Source: an uncultured Duganella sp.
GTDB taxonomy: Bacteria > Pseudomonadota > Gammaproteobacteria > Burkholderiales > Burkholderiaceae
Length of the DNA: 58,157 bases
Direction: 5' to 3'
NCBI GenBank assembly: GCA_946482635.1
Contig: CAMLSG010000006.1
Location: 1-58,157 of the forward strand
The position numbers and the translations under genes are program-made. Below, piece by piece: positions 33,606 through 42,693 of this stretch (positions within the stretch are counted from its first letter, which is position 1; each line of letters starts with the position of its first letter). A model generated the notes under the pieces. That model was not told the DNA's origin. It ran no database searches and was given only the letters and a program-made list of their open reading frames with translations.

Positions 33606-34356
33606 TGATCGAGGCGCGATAGCTGCTGGGAGTGGTACCCATCCGCTCGCGGAAGGCGGTAGCAAAATTGCCGGCATTGGCAAAGCCCAGCAGCAGCGCG
33701 ATGTCCTGCACGTCCATGTCGGTATCGCGCAGCAGGTGCATGCCGCGCTGGATGCGCGCTTCGCGGATATAGGCAAACACGGTCATGCCGGTGTGGGTGC
33801 GAAACAGCTGGTTCAGCTTTTCGCGGTAGGTGCCTACGCTGGCGGCGATTTCCGCCAGGCCGGGCAGGGCAGCCAGGTTGTCGTAGATCAGGCGCTTGGC
33901 AGCGTTGACGATGACCGAGTCGGTGTCGATCGGCTCGGGCTCCGCGGCCTCCACCGCGGGGCGCTTCATCAAATTCAGGTGCACGTGGATGCGTGCCGCC
34001 AGTTCACCCGGCGTAAACGGCTTGCTGACAAAGTCGACGCCGCCAAGCTGCAGGCCCATGATGCGGTCTTCCACCGCTTCGGTGCCGCTCAGGAAAATAA
34101 TCGGGATATCGCGCGTGGCCGGGTTGGCCTTGAGTAAACGGCAACAGGTGTAGCCGTCCATATTCGGCATGCGCACGTCCAGCAGGATCAGGTCGGGCTG
34201 GCCGGACAGCGCCAGTTGATAGCCCTGCTCGCCATTGAAGGCCACCGACACCCGGTACGGCATTTCGCTTAACAAGTCGACGAGCATGCGCTGTTCGAAC
34301 GCGGAATCATCCACGATCAGGATATTGCGCACTTGTGCATCGCTGGTCAGGTACAT
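33589..34356 (-). CDS. Response regulator with receiver and AraC-type DNA-binding domains
   Basis: The 255-residue protein has a receiver domain (residues about 10-125), with D60 in LILLDVRMP as phosphorylation site, the acidic pair in LIVDDS and K in VSKPF. An AraC-type double helix-turn-helix (about 150-250) contains LAEIAASVGTYREKLNQLFRTHTG and DIALLLGFANAGNFATAFRERMG. No kinase gene stands beside it. It ends 17 bases inside the convergent receptor gene, whose expression it may control, but no site links them. It is divergent from the HxlR gene across 249 bases. Confidence 0.9.
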   Translation of the reverse strand: MYLTSDAQVRNILIVDDSAFEQRMLVDLLSEMPYRVSVAFNGEQGYQLALSGQPDLILLDVRMPNMDGYTCCRLLKANPATRDIPIIFLSGTEAVEDRIMGLQLGGVDFVSKPFTPGELAARIHVHLNLMKRPAVEAAEPEPIDTDSVIVNAAKRLIYDNLAALPGLAEIAASVGTYREKLNQLFRTHTGMTVFAYIREARIQRGMHLLRDTDMDVQDIALLLGFANAGNFATAFRERMGTTPSSYRASIIKTCD

Positions 34357-34572
34357 GGTTGCTCAGGGTGGGGCCGTGTTGCTTATTATGCCCATGTTTA
34401 AAAAAATGTTGCGCAATTCACATCTGGCAAAGGCATTCTCTCCTCTGGCAAAAGTAGTGTGCGCCGCAACAACGCCGAATGGAAAGAAGATAGCGACGTT
34501 CCTTGCAAGAGTGATTTTTGGTGAGTCTTTTAGGGGTGTTTTCGCGGTTCAATTGAGTCTGAAGCATTCAAC

Positions 34573-34588
34573 TGGTTAAATTAAACCA
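34573..34588. promoter_or_regulatory. Inverted repeat before the HxlR gene, possible operator
   Basis: TGGTT (34573-34577) and AACCA (34584-34588) enclose AAATTA, an A/T-rich centre 17 bases before the HxlR start. The position suits autoregulation. The rest of 34357-34572 is relatively A/T-rich, with the direct repeat TCTGGCAAA near 34430 and 34450, and shows no gene I can support. Confidence 0.4.
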
Positions 34589-34605
34589 ACTGACTAGGAG
34601 GCAAC

Positions 34606-35103
34606 ATGAAACATACCGACTTTGGCCAAATGCCCTGCCCGATCGCGCGTAGCCTCGGCAAGGTAGGCGAGTGGTGGAGCATCTTGATTCTGCGCGATGC
34701 GTTCTATGGCCTGACCCGCTTCGATGAATTCGAGAAGAGCCTGAAGATCGCGCCGAACATGCTGACCCGTCGCCTGGCCGGTCTGGTCGAGGGCGGCCTG
34801 ATGGAGCGCCGCCAGTACAGCACCCGTCCGCCGCGCTACGAATACATCCTGACCAAGGCGGGCCGCGACTTCAAGCCAGTGCTGCTGGCCTTCATCGCCT
34901 GGGGTAACGAGCACCTGTCGCCGGAAGGCGCCAGCTTGCTGGTGGTGAGCCGCGAAACCGGCAAGCCGGCCGACCAGGTTCTGGTCGATGCCAATAGCGG
35001 CCTGGCCATCAATGACGAGGACTATATGTTCGCGCCAGGGCCTGCCGCGCCGGAAGTGATGCGCAACCGCATCACCGAAGCCGGCCGCCGCATGCCTAAT
35101 TAG
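34606..35103 (+). CDS. HxlR-family winged-helix regulator
   Basis: The 165-residue protein has the HxlR core: CPIARSLGKVGEWWSILILRDAF, then FDEFEKSLKIAPNMLTRRLAGLVEGGLMERR and the wing YSTRPPRYEYILTKAG. Cysteine C9 or so, before the first helix, is in the place used by redox-sensing HxlR members such as YodB, HypR and QorR, so thiol sensing is possible. AGGAGG lies 5 bases before ATG. The 60-residue C-terminal extension is longer than in minimal members. It ends 8 bases inside the convergent anti-sigma gene. Targets are unknown. Confidence 0.9.
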   Translation: MKHTDFGQMPCPIARSLGKVGEWWSILILRDAFYGLTRFDEFEKSLKIAPNMLTRRLAGLVEGGLMERRQYSTRPPRYEYILTKAGRDFKPVLLAFIAWGNEHLSPEGASLLVVSRETGKPADQVLVDANSGLAINDEDYMFAPGPAAPEVMRNRITEAGRRMPN

Positions 35104-35959
35104 GCTGGAGCTGCTCGTAGACCGCGTTGGCGATCTGCGACAGCTCTTTCTTGCCGACGGCAGCCGACAGCGCATAGCCGAAGCTGCCGTCGATCCAGTA
35201 GAATACTCCCACGTTTCCTTCTTGCGCGAACCGGAATCCGGTGTCGCGGTTTTGCTTCTGGCCGGAGCTGACGTAGAGCGTCAGGCGCTGGCCGCCGGCA
35301 TCGGCGTACATGAACTGGGCGACCGGGCCGCTGTCGCCGGGCAGCAGGCGGCCTCCCACCAGCTCATAGCCCTGGCTTGCCAGCTGCGGCGGGCGTAGCT
35401 GCTTGCCCAGGCGTTTCGACAGCCAGGCCACCAGGTGCTGCTGCTGGTCGGCGCCGACTTCCACCGGATGCCTGACTTCGGGCGTGTAAACAGCGTGCGC
35501 GATGGCTGCCTGGCGGGGCAGGGCGGCCAGGGCCTGGGATGCGCCGCTGGCCATTGACCCTGTGCCGCTATCCGTTCCCGCGCCGCGCAGCGTCCAGCCG
35601 GCGGCGCCGCCGATCGCGCCGGCGCCAACGGCGACGGCCAGCATCGCAGCCATGCGGCGCCAGGCGGGGATGGCCCACGAGCGGGACATCGCGGCCTTGC
35701 CGGGGCGGCGAGCCGCATCGCCGCCGGTGCCGGGGGAGCCTGGGGCGGATGTTGCGCCAGGGGGCGGCGGATGAAGCGCATCCGGAATGCGGGCCTCGAG
35801 CACGTCATCGAACAGAGCGTGCAGGGCGGCATTCTGCTCGCGGTAGGCTTGCAGGCGCGCGGCTTCGGCGGGATGGTCGGCCAGGTAGCGATCGACCGCT
35901 GCCTGCCGATCCGGCGGCAGGCGGCCATCGACCCAGGCTTGCAATTCGGCTTCGTTCAT
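35096..35959 (-). CDS. Membrane anti-sigma factor
   Basis: The 287-residue protein has an N-terminal cytoplasmic domain of the anti-sigma type (MNEAELQAWVDGRLPPDRQAAV), a Pro/Ala/Gly-rich linker, one membrane segment at about 103-123, and a periplasmic domain. It contains no cysteine, so the zinc-binding HxxxCxxC motif of many such factors is absent. It starts in the ATGA overlap with the ECF sigma gene, which it should hold inactive. The periplasmic signal is unknown. Confidence 0.88.
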   Translation of the reverse strand: MNEAELQAWVDGRLPPDRQAAVDRYLADHPAEAARLQAYREQNAALHALFDDVLEARIPDALHPPPPGATSAPGSPGTGGDAARRPGKAAMSRSWAIPAWRRMAAMLAVAVGAGAIGGAAGWTLRGAGTDSGTGSMASGASQALAALPRQAAIAHAVYTPEVRHPVEVGADQQQHLVAWLSKRLGKQLRPPQLASQGYELVGGRLLPGDSGPVAQFMYADAGGQRLTLYVSSGQKQNRDTGFRFAQEGNVGVFYWIDGSFGYALSAAVGKKELSQIANAVYEQLQPN

Positions 35960-36453
35960 TTGACTACCTTCAAACTGGCGGCTGGCGGCTGTCCCGCCAT
36001 CAGCCGCCGCAAATTCTCGCGTGCGCGGCTCAGGCGCGACATCACGGTGCCAAGCGGAATGTCGAGCGTGGCCGCCACGTCTTCGTAGCGCATTTCTTCC
36101 AAGGCCACCAGCAGCAGGACTTCGCGCTGGGCCGGCGGCAGTTGCTGCAACGCGCGTTCCAGGTCGCGCAGGCCGAGCGATTCCGCCAGCGGCGCAACCG
36201 GCAGATCGCCATCATCCAGCTCCACCGCCGGCGGTGGCGAGCGCCGCAACTGGTCGACGTGCAGGTTGTGCATGATGCCGAACAGCCAGGCGCGCAGGTC
36301 GCCGTCCGGCCGCCACTGGGCGATGCGCGCCCAGCCGCGTTCCACGGTGTCCTGCACCAGGTCGTCCGCGCTGGCGCTATCGCCGGTCAGCGCCCGCGCG
36401 TAGCGGCGCAGGCGCGGCAGGCAGGCCAGCAGGCGTTCATGCATTTCCTGCAT
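35956..36453 (-). CDS. ECF-type RNA polymerase sigma factor
   Basis: The 165-residue protein has region 2 (residues about 10-75, with DDLVQDTVERGWARIAQWRPDGDLRAWL split across helices) and region 4 (about 105-155, with LPPAQREVLLLVALEEMRYEDVAATL and IPLGTVMSRLSRAREN). Length is normal for the family. It overlaps the anti-sigma gene by 4 bases and follows the small secreted COG4315 gene by 4 bases. The three form one operon likely to answer an envelope stress. No target promoter is apparent. Confidence 0.93.
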   Translation of the reverse strand: MQEMHERLLACLPRLRRYARALTGDSASADDLVQDTVERGWARIAQWRPDGDLRAWLFGIMHNLHVDQLRRSPPPAVELDDGDLPVAPLAESLGLRDLERALQQLPPAQREVLLLVALEEMRYEDVAATLDIPLGTVMSRLSRARENLRRLMAGQPPAASLKVVK

Positions 36454-36457
36454 CCGC

Positions 36458-36814
36458 TTAATCCTTGACGACGTGCCAGATATCCTTCACGTTGTCGCCG
36501 GCGCGGTCGCCGGCTTTCTTGTCGCCGACGAACAGGTAAAGCGGCTTGCCCTTGTAGGCCAGTTGCTTGCTGCCGTCATCGCGGGTGATGGCCGACCACG
36601 GCGCAGCCAGCTCACCAGTGGCGGCAACGGCGGGCCAGTTCTTCAGGCAGCCGTCAACACAGGCGCTCTTGCCGCTGCCGGCAACGTCCTTGTCGAAGGT
36701 ATAGACGGTCATGCCGGCGGCATCGACATACACGCCATCCGCTTTTTTCAGCGGTTCGGCAGCGACGGCGGCAGTGCTCAGCAGGGCAGCCAGGGTCAGT
36801 ACGATAGCTTTCAT
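36458..36814 (-). CDS. Small exported COG4315-type protein
   Basis: The 118-residue protein has a signal peptide (residues 1-18) and repeats of the secreted family with a Yx(F/W/Y)xxD motif: MTVYTFDKD, and LYLFVGDK in the second half. C-V-D-G-C in the middle may form a disulfide. Such proteins are periplasmic or lipid-anchored with no known function. It is the first gene of the sigma/anti-sigma operon, so it may be part of the response or the sensor. Confidence 0.85.
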   Translation of the reverse strand: MKAIVLTLAALLSTAAVAAEPLKKADGVYVDAAGMTVYTFDKDVAGSGKSACVDGCLKNWPAVAATGELAAPWSAITRDDGSKQLAYKGKPLYLFVGDKKAGDRAGDNVKDIWHVVKD

Positions 36815-36917
36815 TTTGTCCTCCGTGAGTGATGAGTATTGCGTATACGTAGCGTGTGGCCAGCTTATTCCATCCTGCCTAAAATATTTTCCTGCCTATT
36901 CTGTCACGGAGGATGCG

Positions 36918-37574
36918 ATGAACAATTTCATGCGTGTAGCTGTGTTGTCGGCCCTGCTTGGCGTCGGAAGCGCCTGGGCGGAAGGCCTCGCCAAGTCGGA
37001 CCAGAAAATGCTGACCGACCTTGCCATGGCCAATATGGCGGAGATCGAAACTGCCAAGCTGGCTTTGCAAAAGACCCAGAGCGACCGGGTCAAGAGCTTC
37101 GCCCAGCAAATGGTCGATGATCACACCAAAGGGCTGGAAGAAGTGCGCAAGGTTGCCGCCGCGCGCAGCCTGACCTTGCCGACCGAGCTCGATGCCAAGC
37201 ACAAAGCCATGGCCGCTAAGCTGGAAAAACTCTCCGGCGACAAGTTCGACCGCAGCTATATGGAGCAGGCCGGTGTCCAGGCACACAAGGAAGCGCACCA
37301 GCTGGTGAGCAAGGCCGAGTCGACGGCCCAGGACAGCGAACTGAAATCGCTGGCCACCCGCCTGCAGCCCACCATCCACCAGCACCTGAACAATGCCGAA
37401 CAGTTGAATGCCGCCATGAAGGGTGGTAGTTCGACCGTGGGCAGCAGCGGCACCCAGGGCAGCACTGGCTCCGGCAACACGCCGCGGACGGAAGCCGACA
37501 GCCACGACCACGGCACCAGTGGCGGCAACAAGCCGGATTCCGGCACCCGCGACAGCAAGCCGGAACGGCGCTGA
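36918..37574 (+). CDS. DUF4142 exported protein
   Basis: The start ATG 36918 follows GGAGG by 5 bases. The 218-residue protein has a signal peptide (about 1-21), a DUF4142 four-helix ferritin-like domain (about 25-165, KSDQKMLTDLAMANMAEIET and FAQQMVDDHTKGLEEV) and a disordered Ser/Gly/Thr-rich tail with HDH. DUF4142 proteins are linked to envelope stress in several bacteria. It is divergent from the COG4315/sigma operon across 103 bases. Confidence 0.88.
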   Translation: MNNFMRVAVLSALLGVGSAWAEGLAKSDQKMLTDLAMANMAEIETAKLALQKTQSDRVKSFAQQMVDDHTKGLEEVRKVAAARSLTLPTELDAKHKAMAAKLEKLSGDKFDRSYMEQAGVQAHKEAHQLVSKAESTAQDSELKSLATRLQPTIHQHLNNAEQLNAAMKGGSSTVGSSGTQGSTGSGNTPRTEADSHDHGTSGGNKPDSGTRDSKPERR

Positions 37575-37580
37575 TTGCCT

Positions 37581-37609
37581 GCGGCGGGCAGCCGCCGCGT
37601 TGTTTGTTC
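37581..37609 (+). terminator. Stem-loop terminator candidate after the DUF4142 gene
   Basis: GCGGCGG (37581-37587) pairs with CCGCCGC (37592-37598) around the loop GCAG, followed by the T-rich GTTGTTTGTTC. It lies 6 bases after the stop. The T-run is interrupted, so termination may be partial. Confidence 0.5.
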
Positions 37610-37696
37610 AGCTGGTCTTAAGCTACTTGAACACCGAAAAGTCCGGTCGTGCGGTATGATTCTTCGCTGCAACACCTATTTCAAGGATATCAAGTA

Positions 37697-40405
37697 GTGG
37701 ATTTGTTCGCGCTCGACGAGGAGCTGGCACAGTGGGAGGCGGAATTGCCGCTTTCTGAGGGCGAACATCGTCTGCAACTGCTGTCGCGGCTGGCGTGGCA
37801 CCTGCGCCAGCGCGATGGTGTGCGTTCGGCGCAACTTGTCGCCGAAGCAACTTCGCTAGCCTTTCTTTTGCCGGCGGCGGAAAGGCGTGTGCTGGCCGCG
37901 CGCTGGGAACTGGCCCAAGCCGAAATCCGTTGGCTCGGCGGCGACCTCGACGCCGCCAGCGCCATCGCCGAACGCGCCATGCTGGAATTCGCCCGCCATA
38001 ACGACCGGCTGGGCGCCGCCGACACCCACAGCCTGCTGGCCTGGATCGCCGTCGACCGCGGCGACTCGGCCGGCTGCGACAATGAGCTGGCGCTGGCCAT
38101 CGCCGATGCCCGCGCATCCGGCGACGCCATGCGCATTGATATTTTCGAGAGCCTGGCGGCGCTGTTCAGCGTCTTCCGCAATGCGCCGGCGGCCAACGCG
38201 CGCTGGAGCAAACGCTTTGCGATCGACCTGGCCGGCCGCCACCCGGTGGTGGCGGGCTGGATTTCCGACTACCTCGGCACGGCGGCTTTCCAGGCGGCGG
38301 AGTTCGGCCGCGCCATCAGCCACCTGATCGCGGCATTCGAAGCGGCCCTGGTTTCCGGCCAGGTTCGCCGCGCCGTGATCCTCGCCACCAATATCGGCAA
38401 CGCCTTCACGCGCCTGAATGCGCACGACGCCGCGCTGGAATGGATGCAGCGCGGGCTGGAGCTGGCGCGGCCGACCGGCTGGCCTATGTGCATTGGCCTG
38501 ACCCAGGTGCAATCGGCCGAAACGCTGCGCCACCTCGGCCAGCGGCCGGCAGCCAAAGCCCTGCTGCGCGATGCGCTGCAGATGCTGGCGCCCTTGTCCG
38601 GCTCGCGCGCCTTCGTCATGGCGCTGGAATACCAGGGCGACCTGGCGCTGGACCTTGGCGATCATGAAGCGGCGCTGGCCAGCTTCCGCGAACTGGAACA
38701 GCGCGGTCACGCGCTGGCGCAGAGCGATTTCCACAGTTGCGCGCGGCGCGGCCAGGCGCATGCGCTGGCCGGCCTGGGGCGGATGGAGGAGGCGCAGTCC
38801 GCTGCCATGTCGGCGCTGGCGCTGGCGCGCGAGCTGAACGATCCATTCAGCCAGATCGCGGCCTTGCGGGTGTTGGCCGACATCCATGCGGGCAACGCGC
38901 TGTCCGTGCTGCAGTACCTGCGCGAGGCCTTGATGATTGCCGCCACCATCGACGGCTATATCGTTCCCGGCGAACTGCTTGACGCGGTGGCGCGCGAGTA
39001 TGCCGCTGTCGGCGACTTCGCGCGTGCCTATGAATTTTCAGTGCAGGCCAATGCGGCGCGCGACCGCACCAACAGCCAGGAGGCGACCAACCGCGCGATT
39101 GCGATGCAGGTGCAGCACCAGACCCAGCGCGCCCAGACGGAAGGCGAGCACCATCGCCAGCTCGCCGCCGCCGAAGCACAGCGCGCGGAAGTGCTGGCCC
39201 AGACCAGTGCCACGCTGAGCCACCTGTCCGCGATTGGCCAGGAAATTACCGCGCAACTCGATGCGTCGGCGGTATTCCGCGCGCTGGATCGCCACGTGCA
39301 TGGTTTGCTGGATTCGACGCACTTCTCGATCTTCCTGCTGGAGGCGGACGGCGACTTCCTGCATTGCGCATTTGGCGTTGAAATGGGACTTCCATTGCCT
39401 TCGATGCGCATTTCCTTGTCCGACACGAATTTCAACACGGCGCGCTGCGTGCGCGAGCGCGACGAAATCCTGATCGAGATCGAAGACAAGTCCGATACGC
39501 CCAACCTGATTCCCGGCACTCTGCCCACCCTCACGCTGTTGTTTGCGCCGCTGATGGTCGGCGAGCGCGTGCTGGGCGTAATGACGGTGCAGTCGATGCT
39601 GCCGCGCGCCTATGGCGAACGCGAACGGCTGATCTTCCGCACTTTGTGCGCCTACGGCGCTATCGCGCTGGACAACGCCGCCGCCCAGGCGCAACTGCTG
39701 GAAAAGAATCTCGAGCTGGAACGCGCCTACAAGGCGCTGGAGGAGGTCAGCCTGACCGACCAGCTGACCGGCCTGCGCAACCGCCGCTTCTTCCTGCAGC
39801 ACGTGGAGTCGGACGTGGCGCTCAGCCTGCGCGGTTATGACGGTGGCGAGCCGGGGACCGACAGCGACCTGGTGTTCTACATGGTCGACCTGGATCACTT
39901 CAAGGAAGTCAACGACCGGCACGGGCACGCGGCGGGCGACTCGGTGCTGGTGCAAATGAAGGACCGCCTGCGCGAGGTGTTCCGCGAGTCGGATTACCTG
40001 GTGCGCTGGGGCGGGGAGGAGTTCCTGGTGCTGGCGCGCGCCACGGACCGCAGCGGCGCGCATGTGGTGGCGGAACGCATCCGCCACGCGGTGTCGTCGC
40101 GAGACTTCGTGCTGCCGGACGGCACGCCGCTGGCGCGCACCTGCTCGATCGGCTTCGCCTGCTATCCCTTCACGCCGTCGCACCCGCGCCTGATGTCCTG
40201 GTCGCAGGTGGTGGAGCTGGCGGACGTCGGCTTGTATATTTCCAAGCATTCCGGGCGCGATGCCTGGACGGCGGTGCATGCGACCGCAGCGGCGCAGCCG
40301 GCGGACCTGTTCGCGCGCCTGGTGCACCAGCTGGGCCAGTGCGTGGAGCGCGGCGAGGCACGCATCGTGACCAGCCTTGGGGAGCGCACTATAATCACCC
40401 CATGA
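37697..40405 (+). CDS. Diguanylate cyclase with TPR-like and GAF domains
   Basis: GTG 37697 is chosen because AAGGA stands 9 bases upstream; GTG 37649 is an alternative. The 902-residue cytoplasmic protein has TPR-like helical repeats (about 1-470), a short coiled coil, a GAF domain (about 500-665) and a GGDEF domain (about 690-835). The active site is WGGEEF (GGEEF about 772-776), and RESD five residues before it is the product-inhibition I-site. It should make c-di-GMP with feedback control. The signal is probably a protein bound by the TPRs or a ligand in the GAF. It overlaps tag by ATGA. Confidence 0.9.
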   Translation: MDLFALDEELAQWEAELPLSEGEHRLQLLSRLAWHLRQRDGVRSAQLVAEATSLAFLLPAAERRVLAARWELAQAEIRWLGGDLDAASAIAERAMLEFARHNDRLGAADTHSLLAWIAVDRGDSAGCDNELALAIADARASGDAMRIDIFESLAALFSVFRNAPAANARWSKRFAIDLAGRHPVVAGWISDYLGTAAFQAAEFGRAISHLIAAFEAALVSGQVRRAVILATNIGNAFTRLNAHDAALEWMQRGLELARPTGWPMCIGLTQVQSAETLRHLGQRPAAKALLRDALQMLAPLSGSRAFVMALEYQGDLALDLGDHEAALASFRELEQRGHALAQSDFHSCARRGQAHALAGLGRMEEAQSAAMSALALARELNDPFSQIAALRVLADIHAGNALSVLQYLREALMIAATIDGYIVPGELLDAVAREYAAVGDFARAYEFSVQANAARDRTNSQEATNRAIAMQVQHQTQRAQTEGEHHRQLAAAEAQRAEVLAQTSATLSHLSAIGQEITAQLDASAVFRALDRHVHGLLDSTHFSIFLLEADGDFLHCAFGVEMGLPLPSMRISLSDTNFNTARCVRERDEILIEIEDKSDTPNLIPGTLPTLTLLFAPLMVGERVLGVMTVQSMLPRAYGERERLIFRTLCAYGAIALDNAAAQAQLLEKNLELERAYKALEEVSLTDQLTGLRNRRFFLQHVESDVALSLRGYDGGEPGTDSDLVFYMVDLDHFKEVNDRHGHAAGDSVLVQMKDRLREVFRESDYLVRWGGEEFLVLARATDRSGAHVVAERIRHAVSSRDFVLPDGTPLARTCSIGFACYPFTPSHPRLMSWSQVVELADVGLYISKHSGRDAWTAVHATAAAQPADLFARLVHQLGQCVERGEARIVTSLGERTIITP

Positions 40406-40980
40406 GCACACATCGCTGTTCCTGGGCCAATCCAAACAATCCACGCTATATCGCCTACCACGACCAGGAGTGGGGCGTTCCATGCCGCGACGAACTGCGC
40501 CTGTTCGAGATGTTGAACCTCGAAGGCGCGCAGGCTGGCCTGAGCTGGGAGACTATCCTCAACAAGCGCGACAACTATCGCGCGGCGTTCGATGGCTGGG
40601 ATGCGCGCAAGATTTCCGCCTATGACGAGGCGAAAGTCGAACAACTGCTCGCCGATCCCGGCATCGTGCGCAACCGGCTCAAAGTGAATGCTGCCATCAC
40701 CAATGCGCGCGCTTACCTGCGCTTGCTGGAAGAGGGCAGCAGCCTGTCTGCGCTGCTTTGGGGGTATGTGGACGGCAAGCCGATAGTGAACCGCATTGCT
40801 GCGCAAGGCGAGCGGCCGGCGCGCACCGAGCTGTCCGACCGCATCTCCAAGGATCTGGCCAAGCGCGGCTTCAAGTTTGTCGGCTCGACGATTATTTACG
40901 CGTATATGCAGGGGATTGGCATGGTGAATGACCACGACCTCGCATGCTTCCGCCACAAGGAGTGCCAGCACAGTGGCTGA
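40402..40980 (+). CDS. tag: DNA-3-methyladenine glycosylase I
   Basis: The start ATG 40402 overlaps the preceding stop. The 192-residue protein removes 3-methyladenine from alkylated DNA in base-excision repair. C6 and H20 at the N-terminus and H178-x-x-x-C182 (HDLAC) at the C-terminus match the zinc site of Escherichia coli Tag. EAQ-type core GAQAGLSWETILNKRDNYR and GFKFVGSTIIYAYMQ(G/A) are typical. Length is complete. It ends 8 bases inside the mnmC frame. Confidence 0.95.
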   Translation: MSTHRCSWANPNNPRYIAYHDQEWGVPCRDELRLFEMLNLEGAQAGLSWETILNKRDNYRAAFDGWDARKISAYDEAKVEQLLADPGIVRNRLKVNAAITNARAYLRLLEEGSSLSALLWGYVDGKPIVNRIAAQGERPARTELSDRISKDLAKRGFKFVGSTIIYAYMQGIGMVNDHDLACFRHKECQHSG

Positions 40981-42664
40981 TTCGCGCCACGTCGTCCTCG
41001 ACACCGCATTCGGCAGCGGCGCGCAGTTCCTCGCAACGCTCGCCCGCCATCGCGCTGGCCACTTGCATTACCTTGCGGTCGTTTCTTCCGTTCCTGCCCC
41101 GTCCACGCTGGCTGCTGCGGTTCCCGGCCTGGCCGCGCAATGGCCGGTTGACATACCAGGCATGCATCGCCTTCACCTGCCTTCCGGCCTGACGCTCGAT
41201 CTCCTCGTCGGCCCGGCGGAGGCCTGGTTGCCGGAAATTGTGGCACGCGTCGATGAGTTCATCATCGCCGAACCGCTGGACCAGCTCCGTGCCCTGCAAC
41301 GCCTGGCAACGCCTGCATCCACGCTGCGCATCCGCCAGCGCGGCGAGCAGGCGCTGCGCTCCCTGCGCGCCGCCGGTTTCACGACCGCCGGCGAACCGGA
41401 TGGCGAGTGGCAGCACGCCGCCTACACCAGCCGCAAGCCCCAGCCGCCCCGCGCTCCAGCACCCGAACGGCGCGCCATCGTGATTGGCGCCGGGGTGGCA
41501 GGCAGCGCCGCCTGCGAGCGCCTCGCAGCGCGCGGCTGGCAGGTCACGCTGATCGAGCGCCACGATGCACCGGCGCAGGAGGCATCCGGCAACCGCGCCG
41601 GCATCTTCATGCCGCTGCTGTCGAAAGACGACAATATCCCCACGCGCCTGACCCGCGCCGCCTACCTGTACGCCCAGCGCGCCTGGCAGCAGCTGGGCGG
41701 ACTCGATCCGAACGCCCCAGGCCCTGAAGCCGAAGCGGCCGGGGGCGCAATCCGCGGCGACCAATGCGGGGTACTGCAACTCGCCCGCGACGCCGAACAC
41801 GCGCTATTGCAAAAAGAAGTCGTCGACACCTGGCGCTACCCGGAGCAATACGTGCGCTGGCTCGATGCGAAAGAGGCAAGCGCCATGCTTGGCGCGCCAA
41901 CGCCTTACGGCGCCTGGCATTTCCCCCAGGGAGGCTGGGCCACGCCCGCCACGGCCTGCCGCGCCATGCTGCAAGCCTGCGGCGACAAGCTGCGCCGCAT
42001 CTTCCATGCCGAAGCACTGCGCCTCGAGCGCGCCGGCAGCGAATGGAAGGTGCTGGACGCGCAAGGGCAGGTGCTCGCAGCCGCGCCGACGGTAGTGCTG
42101 GCAAACGGCGCCGGCGCCACCGCGCTGGAACAGGCCAGCGAACTGCCGCTGTACACCATGCGCGGCCAGGTCACGCACCTGGCGCAAGGCGCGTTCCCCA
42201 GCCTGCCGCTGGTCGTCTGCCGGGAAGCGTACATGACGCCGGCCGTGGCAGGCATCGTCAGTGTCGGTGCCACCTACGACAAGTCCGCCGACCGCCAGCT
42301 CTGGCAGTCCAGCCAGGACGAAAACCTGCTGCGCGCGGAAGAAATCCTCGGCAGCCCGCATGGCGCAGGCGCGCCGCTGCAAGGCCGTGTAGGCTTCCGT
42401 ACCATGGCCCCCGACCGCCTGCCGCTCATCGGAGCGCTGCCCGATAGCAGCAACGAGGCCCGCACCGAACGCCTGCGCGACCTGCCGCGCCACCCGGGCC
42501 TGCATACCTTGCTCGGCTATGCCAGCCGGGGCCTGATCTGGGCTCCGCTCGCGGCTGAAATCCTGGCCTGTCAACTGGAAGATGAACCCCTTCCCATCGA
42601 AGCAACACTAGCTGCCGCACTGGACCCCGGGCGCTTCCTGCTCAAGCAGCGCCGCAAGCTATAA
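40973..42664 (+). CDS. mnmC: MnmC-type FAD oxidoreductase with a degenerate methyltransferase half
   Basis: GTG 40973 is preferred, with AAGGAG 9 bases upstream; ATG 40928 is possible. The 563-residue protein has an intact C-terminal FAD domain from about residue 168 (VIGAGVAGSAACERL, ASGNRAGIFMPLLSKDDN, FRTMAPDRLPLIG, GYASRGLIWAPLAAEIL). This domain removes the carboxymethyl group of cmnm5s2U in tRNA. The N-terminal part keeps traces of the methyltransferase (LDTAFGSGAQFLATLARHR, LPSGLTLDLLVG). However, it lacks about 60 residues at the start and the DGFAPAKNP-type catalytic motif, replaced by FIIAEPLDQ. I infer that only the oxidase step is active here. Confidence 0.85.
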   Translation: MADSRHVVLDTAFGSGAQFLATLARHRAGHLHYLAVVSSVPAPSTLAAAVPGLAAQWPVDIPGMHRLHLPSGLTLDLLVGPAEAWLPEIVARVDEFIIAEPLDQLRALQRLATPASTLRIRQRGEQALRSLRAAGFTTAGEPDGEWQHAAYTSRKPQPPRAPAPERRAIVIGAGVAGSAACERLAARGWQVTLIERHDAPAQEASGNRAGIFMPLLSKDDNIPTRLTRAAYLYAQRAWQQLGGLDPNAPGPEAEAAGGAIRGDQCGVLQLARDAEHALLQKEVVDTWRYPEQYVRWLDAKEASAMLGAPTPYGAWHFPQGGWATPATACRAMLQACGDKLRRIFHAEALRLERAGSEWKVLDAQGQVLAAAPTVVLANGAGATALEQASELPLYTMRGQVTHLAQGAFPSLPLVVCREAYMTPAVAGIVSVGATYDKSADRQLWQSSQDENLLRAEEILGSPHGAGAPLQGRVGFRTMAPDRLPLIGALPDSSNEARTERLRDLPRHPGLHTLLGYASRGLIWAPLAAEILACQLEDEPLPIEATLAAALDPGRFLLKQRRKL

Positions 42665-42693
42665 TGGCCTCCTATCCAACGGCTGGAGAATCC

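Noticed and set aside
34357..34605. A small gene in the A/T-richer region before HxlR
   Set aside because: Short frames here lack ribosome-binding sites and protein-like composition; the region is better read as regulatory.
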